The notes under the pieces: generated by a model
The model's input: only the letters and a program-made list of their open reading frames with translations
The model's database searches: none
What the model was told of the DNA's origin: nothing
Assembly: GCA_009741485.1 (NCBI GenBank)
Contig: CM019218.1
Coordinates: forward strand, 31,890,898-31,954,897
Length of the DNA stretch: 64,000 nucleotides
Direction of reading: 5' to 3'
Origin: Malurus cyaneus samueli
Lineage: Eukaryota > Chordata > Aves > Passeriformes > Maluridae
Shown: piece after piece, positions 1 to 12,465 of the stretch
Position numbering within the stretch: the stretch's first letter is position 1
How the letters are laid out: each line of letters opens with the position of its first letter
Program-made: the position numbers and the translations under genes

Positions 1-3000
1 TGCCAATAATAGGATCAGTAAGTGTCACAAACACATTCTCAGTGTAACTTACTCCAGCAGCGGCCCACAGGGACCCACTCCTACTTGCAGGATATACATG
101 AGTGGTCTCATCCCATGGCAGTCAGTGTCAAGTGAGCACAGCCAGAGTTATTTCATTTGGCCCAGAGCTGAAACATGGAAACTGAAACAGAGCCTTGTGC
201 AGTGCCAAGAGTTGGACTTCATGATCTTTGTGGGTGCCTTCCAGCTCTGGATATTTATAATCCTATGATTTTATGAAATCTCTGTCATTGTCTCTGAAAA
301 AATTTAAGTCATATTCTTTAGTGCAGGAATACATCCTGCTCACACTGTGCAGACAGACCATCTCAAAGTCTCATACAAGTGTCTGAAATAAGGCAGACCT
401 ACCTCAATTCTGTAAAACTTAGATCAGCTGGGATGGCACCAGAAATTCATGTTCCCCAGGTGGGTGGTGCAGAGCAGCTGCTTCTCAAAATTTGGAACAG
501 AGAGTGCAGCTACTGTAAAAGAAAGGGCTGCTGGAGGGAGCACAATCACCTTCTTCAGATGGCTCTTGGTTCACACATCTGGGTCAGAAATAGCAAGCAC
601 CCCTGCCCATCACAACAGATGTCAAGCAATAAATGGCTCTACAGCTGCTGCTAGGAAAATTATTTAAAGACAGAGAGGATAAATGAGGGAAATTCTCTAA
701 GTGGTTGTTAACCAGACCAGAAAATAAAGGTTAGGCAGAGAGGCGCTTGGGTGCACGTAAGGTGTACCAGGTACTGCATAAAAGACAGAGTTAATAAGGT
801 TCTGGTTCTTAGGTGCATGCAGTCCTCTATATTCTAAATACATCACAGCACACAAAAAATTCAAATAGAGGTGACTTTCCCCTATTTCATATTGCTCATG
901 ACAGTTCATCCCACAGCCCCTGTGTCTCTTCACAGGGAGCAAAATGAGGATTCATCCTGCAGGCAATGCAGGAGCAGAGGACACCACCTACGCAAACAGT
1001 CTCTGCCCCAGGAAAGCTCAGGCAAGCAGAGGCAGGCTTGTTACTCATGACCTTAATGTAAGAGAAAGGGCATTCTCCAGCCACTGGAGATGTAGGGCCA
1101 TGACTGTCATTTTGTCTGGGAACAGTTTTAGCCCGCACAATGGCTTCAACTGACGTACTGTCACTGCATCAGTCCCATGTTTATATTAGTATAAAAAGGG
1201 CACAGCAGGCTCCAGTGTCCTCAGTTTTCAGCATCTTTCCCTCCAGGAGCATTGCAAAAGGTGGGGGAAAGAGGGAAGCTTGTGAATGTGCATAAGAAAA
1301 AGATCTCAGAGACCCTTTGGGTACTACAGAACAACGTATTTTCTTCAGAAAACTGTTGTCCTTATACACACTGACACCCAGAGCACCTGTAAGCAGTGAC
1401 ACACCAGAGGCTGGAAGAAGGAGGTCACCAAAGAGAAAACAGAGCTGGGGACTGTTTCATGCAGTGACACTGAATTTGAGAGAATTATGGACAAAGTCCA
1501 GGTTGGGAACCCTTCACATGCCAGGAGAAACACGGCAACCATTCCACCAAAGCCACCAGAACTCCTGTGGACTGTACCCTTCCAATAGTAGGCAGTTCTG
1601 CCACACAGTCTAACTGGAAATATGCGCAGACACAGCACCTCTACTTTGTGCATCAGGGGCCTAAGAATGAGCCTTTGAAACATTCTAAAATGCTTTGTCT
1701 TCTGCAAAAAGAAAGAGAAGGCATATTTGACATCCAGCACCTCAAGGAGCTCTTCTGCTCTAGAGAAACAAAGCCCTAAAAGACCACAGGCAAATTTATC
1801 TTATGATCACTGCTGAATTTATTAGTATCTGAAGAGAAACTTGCTGTTCTGTCCAAGAACTGTCTCAACAGGAAGCAGAAGAGTGAAATAAGGATCAGCT
1901 GTAGCGGGAAGAACCTAGTATCAAGGCCCCAAGAAAGAGGTCTCCATACACAACAACACCTTCAGAATCCATAGCAAAATACACACCTTTTCCACTGAGT
2001 GGCCCTTAGAAGCCAGATGTGGAGGTGTGGACAGAGGCCCCCCAGTTCCACCAAGTTACACAGAGATTGTTGTAGGGAGCTGGAGAGACAGAGAATGGCA
2101 CTGTTGGAGGTAGCCATGTCCACTACAAGTTGGTGGTTCATTTCTACAGAGCAGTCAAAGAGCAATGTGAAGATACACATCCTGGAAGCCTGAAAAAGCA
2201 AACAAGGCTTTAGCTTAGCCAGGTGGTGTATCTGTGTATCATCAACATGCAGTACATAAGGGAATGAACACAGCAGGGCTAAAATGCTCTCAGTGCAAGG
2301 AGAAGCAAGTCCATTCACCCATCACATTAAAACAGCAGGAACAAAATGGCAGTTGCTAGGCAGAGCAGTAGGACAGCAAGCAGGAACTGAAGCTGAAAGG
2401 AGAGAGGGATGAGATGATCATGGGATGCAAAATATGAGCCAAACCTAGGTTCGTGAGCAGAATGATAATTGAACTAGGAAAAAACTGACCAAAGGCTTAG
2501 ACACGCTGTTTGCAGTTCATAACAACACCCAGTTTTGGCAGGATACACGCAGGGAAAAAAGGCAGCAAGATTAGATGTGATTTTTCCAGTTGGAATGGGC
2601 AAAAGAGGGGGAGGCTTCCTTCCTGCAGCACAATCATTTTTGAAAGTGTGAGGAGAGGACAAACAGATGCTGGCTGCAGAATTTTTCCAAATACGTGTGA
2701 ACAGTTACCATTGGTAAAAACGGCCTGAACAGGGTCTTTGTTTAAATTAGGGAAAAGGAACTGATGGGAAGGCAAAGGTCTGGATATTCTTGCTTGCTAG
2801 TGAAATCCAGGAGCCTCTGGATGATGATAAAAGGAGGGTGAGTGCAGAGCAACCCCTTTAGCTGTGCATCTCCATTTAGTTTCCCAGAATTTCTCTACAA
2901 GCCTCATCTGTGTAAATCTTCCACCCAAAATACAGCCAGCAAGCTCAGGAATGGCTGTGTTCTCATGCTTCACATAACATCTCCAGAGGTTTTATCTGCA

Positions 3001-5965
3001 CTGTTTTCTTTACACTCAGACCCTTGATTATAGCCTTTTGATTTGCTTTTTCCTAGGAGCAGGAGAAGGGAAGAGGAAGGGTATGCACTGGGTGAAGGGG
3101 AAAATCAAACCAAATTCACACCAGACCTGCTGACTATCCCTCTTCTCTGCTTGTTTTTTCACCTTTTCTCCTGCACCCTGAAGGATACTGATGTTCTTTC
3201 CAAGTTTTTATGGTGAAACTTCTTCATCTGCACAGTACTTTAGAGGCTTCGGCAGGAGTTACTTAAATAAGGAAGAACAATGGTGGGCCAATGTGCTCCC
3301 CAGGTGGGATGCTTGGGAGGATGCAGTAAATGATCAGGTTTTTTGATACTACCCATGTATTTGCAGAACCAACTAGTAAGATCACTGTAGCTGGTAAGAG
3401 GTGGATTCCAGATATTGTTCTTTAGGAGTTCCTTGGTTACTAAGGTGCTGCATCCACCTCCCCAACAACCTTGATGCTACTTCAGTGAAGGTGATGAAAA
3501 GACAAGGCACAGGCACTGTCCTGGCTCCTCCCACAGCTGCAGTTGAAGGAAGGTAAATTCATAGATACTGGATAAGAACGTGAGATGAACCCCGTGGCAG
3601 AGTGTAACTTCGAGGCACTTAGCAGCCTGTGAGATGGAACGGCATTTAAGTGGTCCCAGAGATGTAGAGAGAGGAAAACACCCCCTCTCCTTTGCTTCCC
3701 AAAGACGGATGCTCCCTCTGTCATTGCACAGGCCAGCTCAAACTCTGTTCAGCCCAGAGAACTGTGCCTACAGCAACTGTTCCCAGTAGCAGTGGTAATC
3801 AGGAATCAGGAAATAGACTAGGTATTGCCCAGGAAATTCCCATCTTACTCTACCTTCATGCTTACTGCTTGTCCTTTGGAAAGCACCTGTTGTTACATAT
3901 GGACAGATGAGGGGGCACATATGGCACTATTCAGCCACTGCTGTGATGAATGAAGCTGTTCTCTGAGAGAAGTTTCACATGCCCTACCACAGCCTCCTTT
4001 CTTTATTGCCAGCCAAGTCTTGCACACAGCAGCAGCTCTGCAAAACCAACTTCCACAACTTTTCCTTCCAGAGGGCTCCCCTTCACCACATTTTTCCTGC
4101 AGACAAGGGGAGCCTGTGCCAGCCACTAGGTACCTCTGGTGGTATTTCCACTGGGTAGGAAATAATTTGTCATGCAGCCAGGTGGAACTGGCAAGGGCAT
4201 CAGGAGATAAGAAGAGGAATTTGGTTGGGGCTTTGGGACCAACATGGATTTTCATACAAGTAATGCCACCAGCTCTTCAGTGATTCCACATGCCCAGGTG
4301 CAGAATGCCCAGAAGCATTGTATATCCATACACAGGGCACTCAGAGATTCCCTGCTGTCTCTCCCTGTAGGCACCACAGCCTACAGAGGAGATGGCAGAT
4401 GAGCTCAGAGGAAGGGTGAATCACCCGTGTACTCTCTGCGTTGTACTATTTTCTCCTCAGAGCTGAGCTAACAGAAGCATGTGAGCATATGTTCTCTTGT
4501 CTATTGTCAGAGCTTCAAATCAAAACTGTGATTAATCTGAAACTGTACATTTTTGGTATTAGACCCCAGCTTACCTCAGTACTGTAAAGATTTGGTGTTA
4601 ACTATTGTGCAATGTTGACATCTAAAATGCAAAATATGAGCACTGAAGATGACAGAACAGCTTTCTATAAAGAATTCTGCCAAGAAAAAAAATCACTTTG
4701 AAACAAAAGGAAAAATACCTGGTTACTAGTAACAGAATTGATATTTAATATGGAATTATCTTGACCAGTGATTTTTTTTTCCAACATTTATGGAGGCACT
4801 CCTCGGTCTATGCATATATTAATGTGCATGTGGGTGGGTGCACAAGGGGGCTGTGGGGTGCAGCCCTGGGGCAGAAAATGTACAGGACAGAGCTGGACTT
4901 GACCACATTCTGCTGCCCAGTCCATCTCACAGCTGGACTGCTTCAGCTCAACCAGTCCTGACACGTCCTTCCCAACTACTTGACTCTCTTGAAATGAGAG
5001 CAGGGAAAATGCTTGGTTGCCAACTATTGCTGTTATCAGCTCCCAGTTCTGCAGGCTTTCCTCTGGCCATGAATCTGCCATGAACATAATGGCTTACACA
5101 TGCCCCCCATGGAGAAAGAGGAAGGAGAAGGTATGCCAAGGAAAGCAAGAGCTTCATTGAATACAAGAGCCAGCCTGAGTGAAAACTCTCCTGACAAATC
5201 AATAAAAGCACATGCAATTTAGAGTCTGGGATTCTGTTTGAGCAAGAAAGCAGAATGGGAGTGTCTCAAATGACAGTTTAGGTGGGAAAAGGAACTCAAG
5301 AGAAAGAGACACAGATAACTATAGCTGAAAGTCTGAAGAACCTGGCAGGAGCTCTAACTCCAGAGCAGAGGAGAGGTTTTTTGAATGGGAGGTACGAGGA
5401 TTGAAACAGAAAAATGGAATGTGGTAGAAAAATTAAAAGATAGAGCTGATTCCAAGTCTTCCCATCCCAGTAGGACTTGGGCATCTGGGTAACCAGACCC
5501 CACCATAGCTCTGACTCAGGAGACAGAGGGAGGAACAGTAAGGCCAGTATCATCCTGAGGACAAAAGGAAGAGACCTCGGGGGTGGATGTCTGCTGGATC
5601 TTTGAAAGCTGATGCCTTTCTCTTGTCTTTATATTGCTTTCAATATCATGAACCAAGAGACAGCCCAAATACCTTGTCCTGATGTATTTCTTAACACATG
5701 ACAGCAGCACTGGGGTTGGGGGGACAGACACAACAGGGTCATCATTTTAAGACCTATATAAGCCACCTTCATTATGTGTTTTGGGGACAGAGTTATTCTG
5801 AGCCCTGCAACAAAGCAAATGACAGTTTTTTTCCAAGGCTGATATTTTTTGATAACTTCAAATTCCAGCCCTTATGCCAAAGTTGTCCATAAAAGCAGGC
5901 TGCTGTTCCAGTTTGGTGTGGGGAGCTTTTGATGTCAATGCTTCTGCTTCAGCAGTGGTCCAAAC
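1..5965. other. non-coding, no feature recognised
   Basis: Open frames here are all short (up to about 131 codons) on both strands, mutually overlapping, and resemble no protein I know. No repeat of known type was recognised. It may be intergenic or part of an intron of a gene outside the window. Confidence 0.6.
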
Positions 5966-6050
5966 TCTGGGACTGCAATGTCACCCTGAGGTAGAGGTAG
6001 GTCTCTGTTTCTTAAAGCCCTTTAAAACCTGAGTAGTAAGGACTTCAAAC
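5966..6050 (+). repeat. direct duplication, copy 1
   Basis: About 84 bp from CTCTGGGACTGCAATG through GAGGTAGAGGTAGGTCTCTG and TTCTTAAAGCCCTTTAAAAC to GTAAGGACTTCAAAC. It recurs at 7027-7109 with only about three differences (one substitution near the start, one C deletion, one A/T change). I do not recognise it as a known repeat family. Confidence 0.9.
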
Positions 6051-7026
6051 TACAGATGTAGTTGCACCTACTAGGATGTGGTTCCTCCTGCAGCAGCATC
6101 TTTAACTCATGTTCTAAATAGAAACTGTTGCTGAGCATGTGATACTAAAATTAAAATGTGTTTTAATGGCCACTAGAAAAAAGTACGTATTCAGATTATC
6201 TAGGATGAAACAGATGGACTCAGTGTTTCTCTGACTTTGCTTAACAAAGACAGCTGGGGAATTTACAGTTGGGAACAATGGATTTGCACTTTCTTTACCA
6301 ACAATGGATGGTCAGCAGCCAGTCTGGCTGCCAGTGTTATTCTCATTTCATGATGGCAACCGTAAGAAAGCAGCTTAGCATGGCCTGGAACAGCCTCAGG
6401 GAAAAATCATGTGCAATGTGGACTGTGTTTTTCAGCTCCCTGAAAAGAGCAGGTGACAGAGCTACAGCCTCTGCAGGTTTCCTCCACTTCACACAGCAGC
6501 AGTACTGGGTTGCAGCAGAACTTTTGGCAGCAGATAAACCCCCAGCTGTTTCATATTACCTCCTACAAACTTCTGGTTAGAGAAACGGCCACATGCAAAC
6601 AGCATATTCCTCACTCAGAAGGGGTCTCCCGCATTTTGTTGGGGCTGAATTACATCCAACTAACAGCTTGCTGAATTCAGTAGGTTGTCTTTGAGGCTCA
6701 GCTGCCTCTTGGCAGGCTCTGAGCATTGACTCAGGGAGAACATATGAGCCTAAGGACAAAAGCCAAGATGCCAGCTCTTTCATGGGGTCCTTTGGATGGC
6801 CTGTAGCTGAGTGAGATATGGGAGCTGAGCCCAGGTGCTCCCAAAATACCAGGTCTTGGCATCAGCTGAGCAGAGAGATGTGTGACCTTTCTGTGGTCCA
6901 GAGGCCAGGCTCTCGTATCAGCTCTCCAAGCTGCAGGATGGGGTCACAAAGCCAGGGCTGATGGCTGACTGGCATATCTCCATTGCTAACAACCCTCTTG
7001 GGTTTTGACTATCCCAGTCTTTGGTG

Positions 7027-7109
7027 CTGGGACTGCACTGTCACCTGAGGTAGAGGTAGGTCTCTGTTTCTTAAAGCCCTTTAAAACCTGAGTAGTAAGG
7101 TCTTCAAAC
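7027..7109 (+). repeat. direct duplication, copy 2
   Basis: This is the second copy of the 84-bp block at 5966-6050, same orientation, 1.06 kb away. The sequence outside the block does not align clearly by eye, so the duplicated unit seems short and sharply bounded. Confidence 0.9.
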
Positions 7110-7577
7110 AACAACAAATAAACTGTAAAAATCTACAGGGTTTTTTGGAGCTCAGAAGAATTCAGCTTATTACTTCTTAATGTCTGTGACAGGCAAGCCT
7201 GCCTGCTGTTGTGTTACACAGGCCTGGGCTTCCATATAAGCACAGAAAACAACTATTTTGTCAGTGGCTCAGCAAAATGGAAGGGTTGAGAAAGAGAAAA
7301 CCTTACCCTGAGCATCACCAAACCAACACGTCACAGCAACCCAAACTCAAGTTATCACCTCAACCTGGCAAGCTCAAATTGCTGTTCAGCAAGCTGTCAG
7401 TCTGGGAGATTTGACTGATGTCTGGAAAATTACTTGCATGAGAGAAGATGAAAAGCTGCACACAGGAATAGAGCCTAAACCTGCAGTTTACACATAACTT
7501 TACAGCTTGTGTCTCAGATCAGTGGTTGGGAATACAACACTCTCAGGAAAATCCTGTAACTTACAGAGTACACAGGG

Positions 7578-8157
7578 TGCTGGTTTCTACAAGGGTAGTT
7601 AGTTTTCTTCGTAGTGGCTGGTATGGGGATTTGTTTTGGATTTGTGCTGAACACAGCATTGATAATATAGAGATGTTTTTGTTATTGCTGAGCAGGGCTT
7701 ACATAGAGCCAAGGCCTTTTCTGCTTTTTTGTACGGCTATGCTGGTGAGGAAGCTGGGGGTGCATGGGAGGCTGGAAGGTGACACAGCCAGGACAGGTGA
7801 CCCCAACTGACCAAAGGGACATTCCAGACCATATGACATCATGCTCAATATATGAAGTGGGGAGAAGGAGGAAAGGGGGACATTTGGAGTGATGGTGTTT
7901 GTCTTTCCAAGTCACTGTTAGGCATGATGGGGCCCTGCTCTCCTGGAGATGCTGAACCCAGGCCTGCCCAAGGGAAGCACTGAGTTAATTCCCTGTTTGC
8001 TCTGATTGTGTGAACAGCTCCTACTTTCCCTATTAAACTATCTTTATCTCAATCAACAAGTTTTCTACCTTTTACCCTTCCAATTCTCTCCCTGATCTGC
8101 TGGTGGGGGAGTGAGCAAGTGTGGGGTTTGGCTGCTGGCTGGGGTTAAACCACAACA
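7578..8157 (+). mobile_element. degenerate avian ERV solo LTR
   Basis: The segment runs from about TGCTGGTTTCTACAAGGG to GGGGTTAAACCACAACA and has the layout of a common avian ERVL-like LTR. Landmarks are TTAGTTTTCTTCGTAGTGGC, CAGCCAGGACAGGTGACC, a TCAATATATGAAGTGG TATA region (about 7845), the polyadenylation signal ATTAAA at 8032-8037, and GGGGGAGTGAGCAAGTG before the 3' end. Both ends are worn and no clean target-site duplication is visible. Family assignment is from memory of similar LTRs. No internal retroviral region is attached. Confidence 0.8.
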
Positions 8158-8666
8158 CATATGCAAAATTCAAATCAATAGAAAAATGTGGAATCCCACA
8201 GTGTCATCAGTACTGGTTTCCAGTATAAAAAAGCTCTATTTTTCTTCTGAAGCAACAAAGCTTATTCTAAAACATATGATCTTATTGAGAGACATTGCTC
8301 TTATTTTCAGTGTTCTGGGACAACCTTGTCCCACTCCACCTGTTATTAGTCCACAGACTGATGTGGAACTCTAGGAATCCCAGATGTTTACATCTTTGTG
8401 ATGTCAGATGGACGCACTTAGCTAATGAAAGATGGCTGTCTAATAAAATATGAGATCTCTCCTTTTCACTCATCAGCAGGATAGACAAAAAGTCCCTGCA
8501 GGGACTTCACAGTTCTGTTCATGATGAGCAAGCCAAACCAAGCCATGCCATCTCATACTATAAATCTGAGGATGTACCAACTCTGAAAATAGGACTTGAA
8601 AAGGTCCTCAAGAGAGCACATACCTCACCCCATTACGTTAAGGCAATTAGGTCAGATCAAGTTAAA

Positions 8667-8735
8667 CTGCTCCTGAAAGCCTCCTATGAAAAACAAAAAA
8701 AAAACCAAAAACCTGCTCTCAAAAGCCTCCTATGA
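8667..8735 (+). repeat. short direct repeat around an A-rich spacer
   Basis: CTGCTCCTGAAAGCCTCCTA and CTGCTCTCAAAAGCCTCCTA, each followed by TGA, flank an A-rich spacer (about 8690-8712). Period about 46 bp. Confidence 0.8.
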
Positions 8736-11136
8736 CAGATAGATGAAAAGTCAAGAGACATCTTACTACGGCTCTAACTAAGTCTCCTTTGCAGTGATTA
8801 AAACCAATTATTTCTCATTTCAGCTACAGCAGATATGATCAAAAAGTTAGTCACTCTCTTTGCAGCAAGTCATTATTTTAGTGAAAGGCTCTTCTACAGG
8901 ACTGATCTTTCAGCTTATATCAACATTTCTTCAATCCAGCAAGTTTTCTGTTTCCTTGATTGTTCTCCTTATTCTCCTCTGGATTTCTTTCAGGTGGTTT
9001 ACATCTTTATTGGAGTGCAGTGCTGAAAGCAGGACAGTTCTCCAGCTATGGTCTTCCAGGAAGAAACAGAGAAGAAGCATTATTTCAGAAGTCCTACATA
9101 TGATAGGCCTCCTTACATATCTGTTGCACGAGCAAGACATTTTTGACTATGCTCAAGTCTCACCCCAGACTGCTTTTACTCTTTTCAGTTTTTCTTCTAT
9201 GTTGTCATCATGCCCATTTGTACTTCTGCAGGCAACATTCCTTACTGAATTGCATCCCATGTGACTGAGAAACAGTCAAATCCCACAAAATCAGACATCA
9301 CAATTCCTTTTCCATAGAAAGAACATAGAAACATAGAAAGATCTGCATCTCTGCTTTTTAAAGGATGCATGTGGTTGAATTTTAAGAAGAAGCAAATGTA
9401 AGACTCAGCATAAAGGACCAGTTTTTTGCGAGGGAGGGGACCTGTTTCACTTCCGTAGCATTATAAAGTTCTGCTGCAGAAGCTCGGCAGTGTTTTAGCA
9501 GCTACAAAAACCAGTCAGTTGAGAGTCACAGGCTGTGAGCATCACTCGCAACTCCTTGCTCTTCTAAATTATGTTGCAGAGTCAAGCACATTCAGATCAT
9601 CAGATTAATAATGCCTGAGCAAGATAGGAACATGGAAGAGCAAATGGCACAAAAATGAAGTGCTGTTCACCACACCTTGCAAGCTCTTTCCCCAGCATAC
9701 TCCAATGAGGCAGAAGACTCATGTTTCTTCCAAAAACTTCTGAACAGAAGTCATAGGCAGTGCAGCCTATAGATGTGAATTACCATATTACTCCTGTGTC
9801 TTGTGTTTTTAGCAGCTCATGCACTTGACCTTGAACAGAAAACCAGGCGACGCTCAGCAGAAATAAAAATTAAGCATGAAAGATGGAAAAAAAAAAAAGG
9901 AAAACGCTAATTGAAGTTTGTCCAGCTATCAGTGAAGATTATGACTTTGATTCTCTTCATAGATTTTTATTCTACTAACAGGTACTAACAGGTAATGAGT
10001 AGCTCAGTGACATCCATAAAGACATTCTGAATGTTTTACTTGCTGTTTGCTCTTTCCTAGCTGGAAAAAGTGTGTGCAGTCATGGACTTGGCTTGGTAAG
10101 TCATGGGATTTGAAGCACATAGTCCAGTGTTTCTGTCTTCAATCAACACATAACAAGTATCAGGATCTCCCCAAGGCATTGAAGGAAATAATGCTAATCA
10201 AAGTAGCTGAGGATCTGACAGATTGAGTACAGTGCTGAAAAGTGGCTTAGATGGGAAGAGAAGCTGTGTGGGGCAGTGGAGGCTGGACTTCTCTCCTAGT
10301 TCTGCACTCTCACTTAGCCTATGTCAGAGAGCTGTACTGACTCCTATTTCTCCCTTTGTTGAATAAGCCCCATCTTCTGTCTCAGAGTACAGAAGAACTC
10401 AACAAATAATGTTTCCAGCACACTTCTGAGGGAACTCTGTGAGCATGAAGTATTACTGTTGCTGTTGTTAGGTTTAAGAACAGAGTCTGCTGATGAATAA
10501 TTCATGTGATGTGAAAAACAGCTAGCAAGTTGTTGAACAAAAATTGTGTACAATGAGACATAATTACAGGGTGATTGTGAGGAGCAGGATGCAGATGGAG
10601 CTCTCAGGTTAGTGGTGACATCAGACCATAGCCTAGCACAGATGCGTGCTGGGTTGCATACTTCATTTTCTGAATTATTGTAACACTTTTCCTTTAACCT
10701 TTGAGATATTCAAGGACTACATCATTTTGAGGGACTGTTTTTGGTGGAGAAAGAGGATTCAGTATCCTCAGCTTTTTTAGTACTTAACATTTCTAATAAG
10801 GCTCTAGAAGCAGTAACTGCTGGTGACTGGGAGGCATGGTCCTGACACATCAGTACTGACAGTATTTTCTTGACAGGAGGAATGGGCAGAGCTGCTAATT
10901 CCCCACAGATGTGCTATGTTGTGGACACCAAAACTTTCTGCAGCAAACTTTAAAAATTGGAAAGAGATTCCCTGCCTCAGACTGCTGCTTGAGAAAAGAC
11001 ACCAGCATTCACAGAGCCCAGCCTGCAGTGTGAGCGCTTTAAAGCTGTCTCTGTTCTTCATCAAATCACACAGGAAAAGCCTCCTCTGCCTTGGTTTGGA
11101 AAGAAAATAAATTCCTCTCTACTTTGCTTTCTTTAG

Positions 11137-11255
11137 CCACCACCTGGAGTACCGCATCCAGCTCTGGGGTCCCCAATATAAGAAGGATGTGGACCTGTTG
11201 GAGCAGCTCCAGAGCAGGGCCATGAAGATGACCAGAAGGATGGAACATCAGCAAA
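11137..11255 (+). repeat. CR1 LINE fragment
   Basis: CCACCTGGAGTACCGCATCC, AGCTCTGGGGTCCCCAATAT and CTCCAGAGCAGGGCCATGAA match the conserved CR1 segment that in other copies reads as 'gtccagttctgggctcctcagta'. About 120 bp, plus orientation, truncated at both ends. Confidence 0.85.
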
Positions 11256-12440
11256 AAGAGGCACTAAACCAAAAACTAAACCAGAAACTGAGACCTACTT
11301 CAGCCAATTTGTCATCAGAATGAAACAAAAACCAGAACTTCCAGATACTACTGACACTTTCAAGCCTGGCTTGAGAGACTGAAAGACAAAATCTCTCCTC
11401 TATCCCAGGTCTCTGGCTATTTCTGACCTGTCAGCCAGATTCAGGGGATGGGGAGCCTGGAAGATATGGATGGCTTGGAGCCAGGGGGAGAAAGTGGAAC
11501 ATGAAAGGAGGCTTTATCATGCATTTCCTTTACAATAGCCAAAATACCCTTCTGTTCTTTCTCATATGTCCTAGAGAGAGTACAACTGAAGTGTGAAGAA
11601 TTGTTTAATGGATTTAGTAATAGTATTGATCTTCTGTCATTTAAAAAGGGACTCAGGGCTTAATCAGATCTGTAGAAGTGTCTCATTATTTACTTTGCCA
11701 AAGGAAAGGATTAGATAGCAGAGAAAGAAAAGGCCCTTCTGCAGGCATGGGTTCGCTCTGCAGGATTAAAATCTATTCCATTTACTCTTACCTGCATATG
11801 TGTTTAAATAGGAAAGAATCCAAACAATTCTCCGTGAGATTCTGCCAAGAGGAATCAGTGCAGTAGCAATAAACAGAGGTAGACTCAGCAACACAGCAAA
11901 CTGACTCTTAGCTTTCCAACACCTGATTTAGCTCCATTACCTGGTCACATAAGCAATGACAGCAGAAGTTGTATGGTTGGGTACAGAGACAGATTAAACA
12001 AGTTTTCATCTTCTGAAGTGCCATCCTGCCACAGATACAAAGGGAGAAAGAGTAAACCAGAAACCCTCTGACGGCATTTTTATAGTCACCTTTGAAACAA
12101 CAGAAAATTGGCTCATCACACCATTGCCTGTAATGCCCCTGCTTCAGGAAACACTGTGATATAGTTTCATTTCTTTGACACTTGAACCCAAGTTAACTTC
12201 CCAATCTTTCAGGTGGCTGCAGATGAGAGAGACCATTTTGTATCTGTGTTGTGGCACTACCGAAGCTATGCAGACATGGAGTAGCAGCTGTAGAACTGCC
12301 TGCTCAGCGTGAGTTGGGTCTATCAGCAGAGCAAAATATTTCAGGTTGAACACAAACATTGACTTTGCAGTGAGATTTCTTTTGCAATGATATTTTTTCA
12401 TATTAACATCACAGATATTATCAGTATGTTCTGAGACAGG

Positions 12441-12465
12441 CACACACACACACACATATATATAT
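12441..12465 (+). repeat. (CA)n(TA)n microsatellite
   Basis: Seven to eight CA units pass directly into five TA units. Simple sequence, likely polymorphic in length. Confidence 0.9.

Noticed and set aside
8860..9264. 134-codon plus-strand open frame
   Set aside because: Hydrophobic and Ser-rich random translation in T-rich DNA, no motif, no splice or promoter context.
9320..9350. ACATAGAAACATAGAAAGAT as a possible CR1 end
   Set aside because: Only a short similarity to the CR1 terminal repeat, with no adjoining CR1 sequence.
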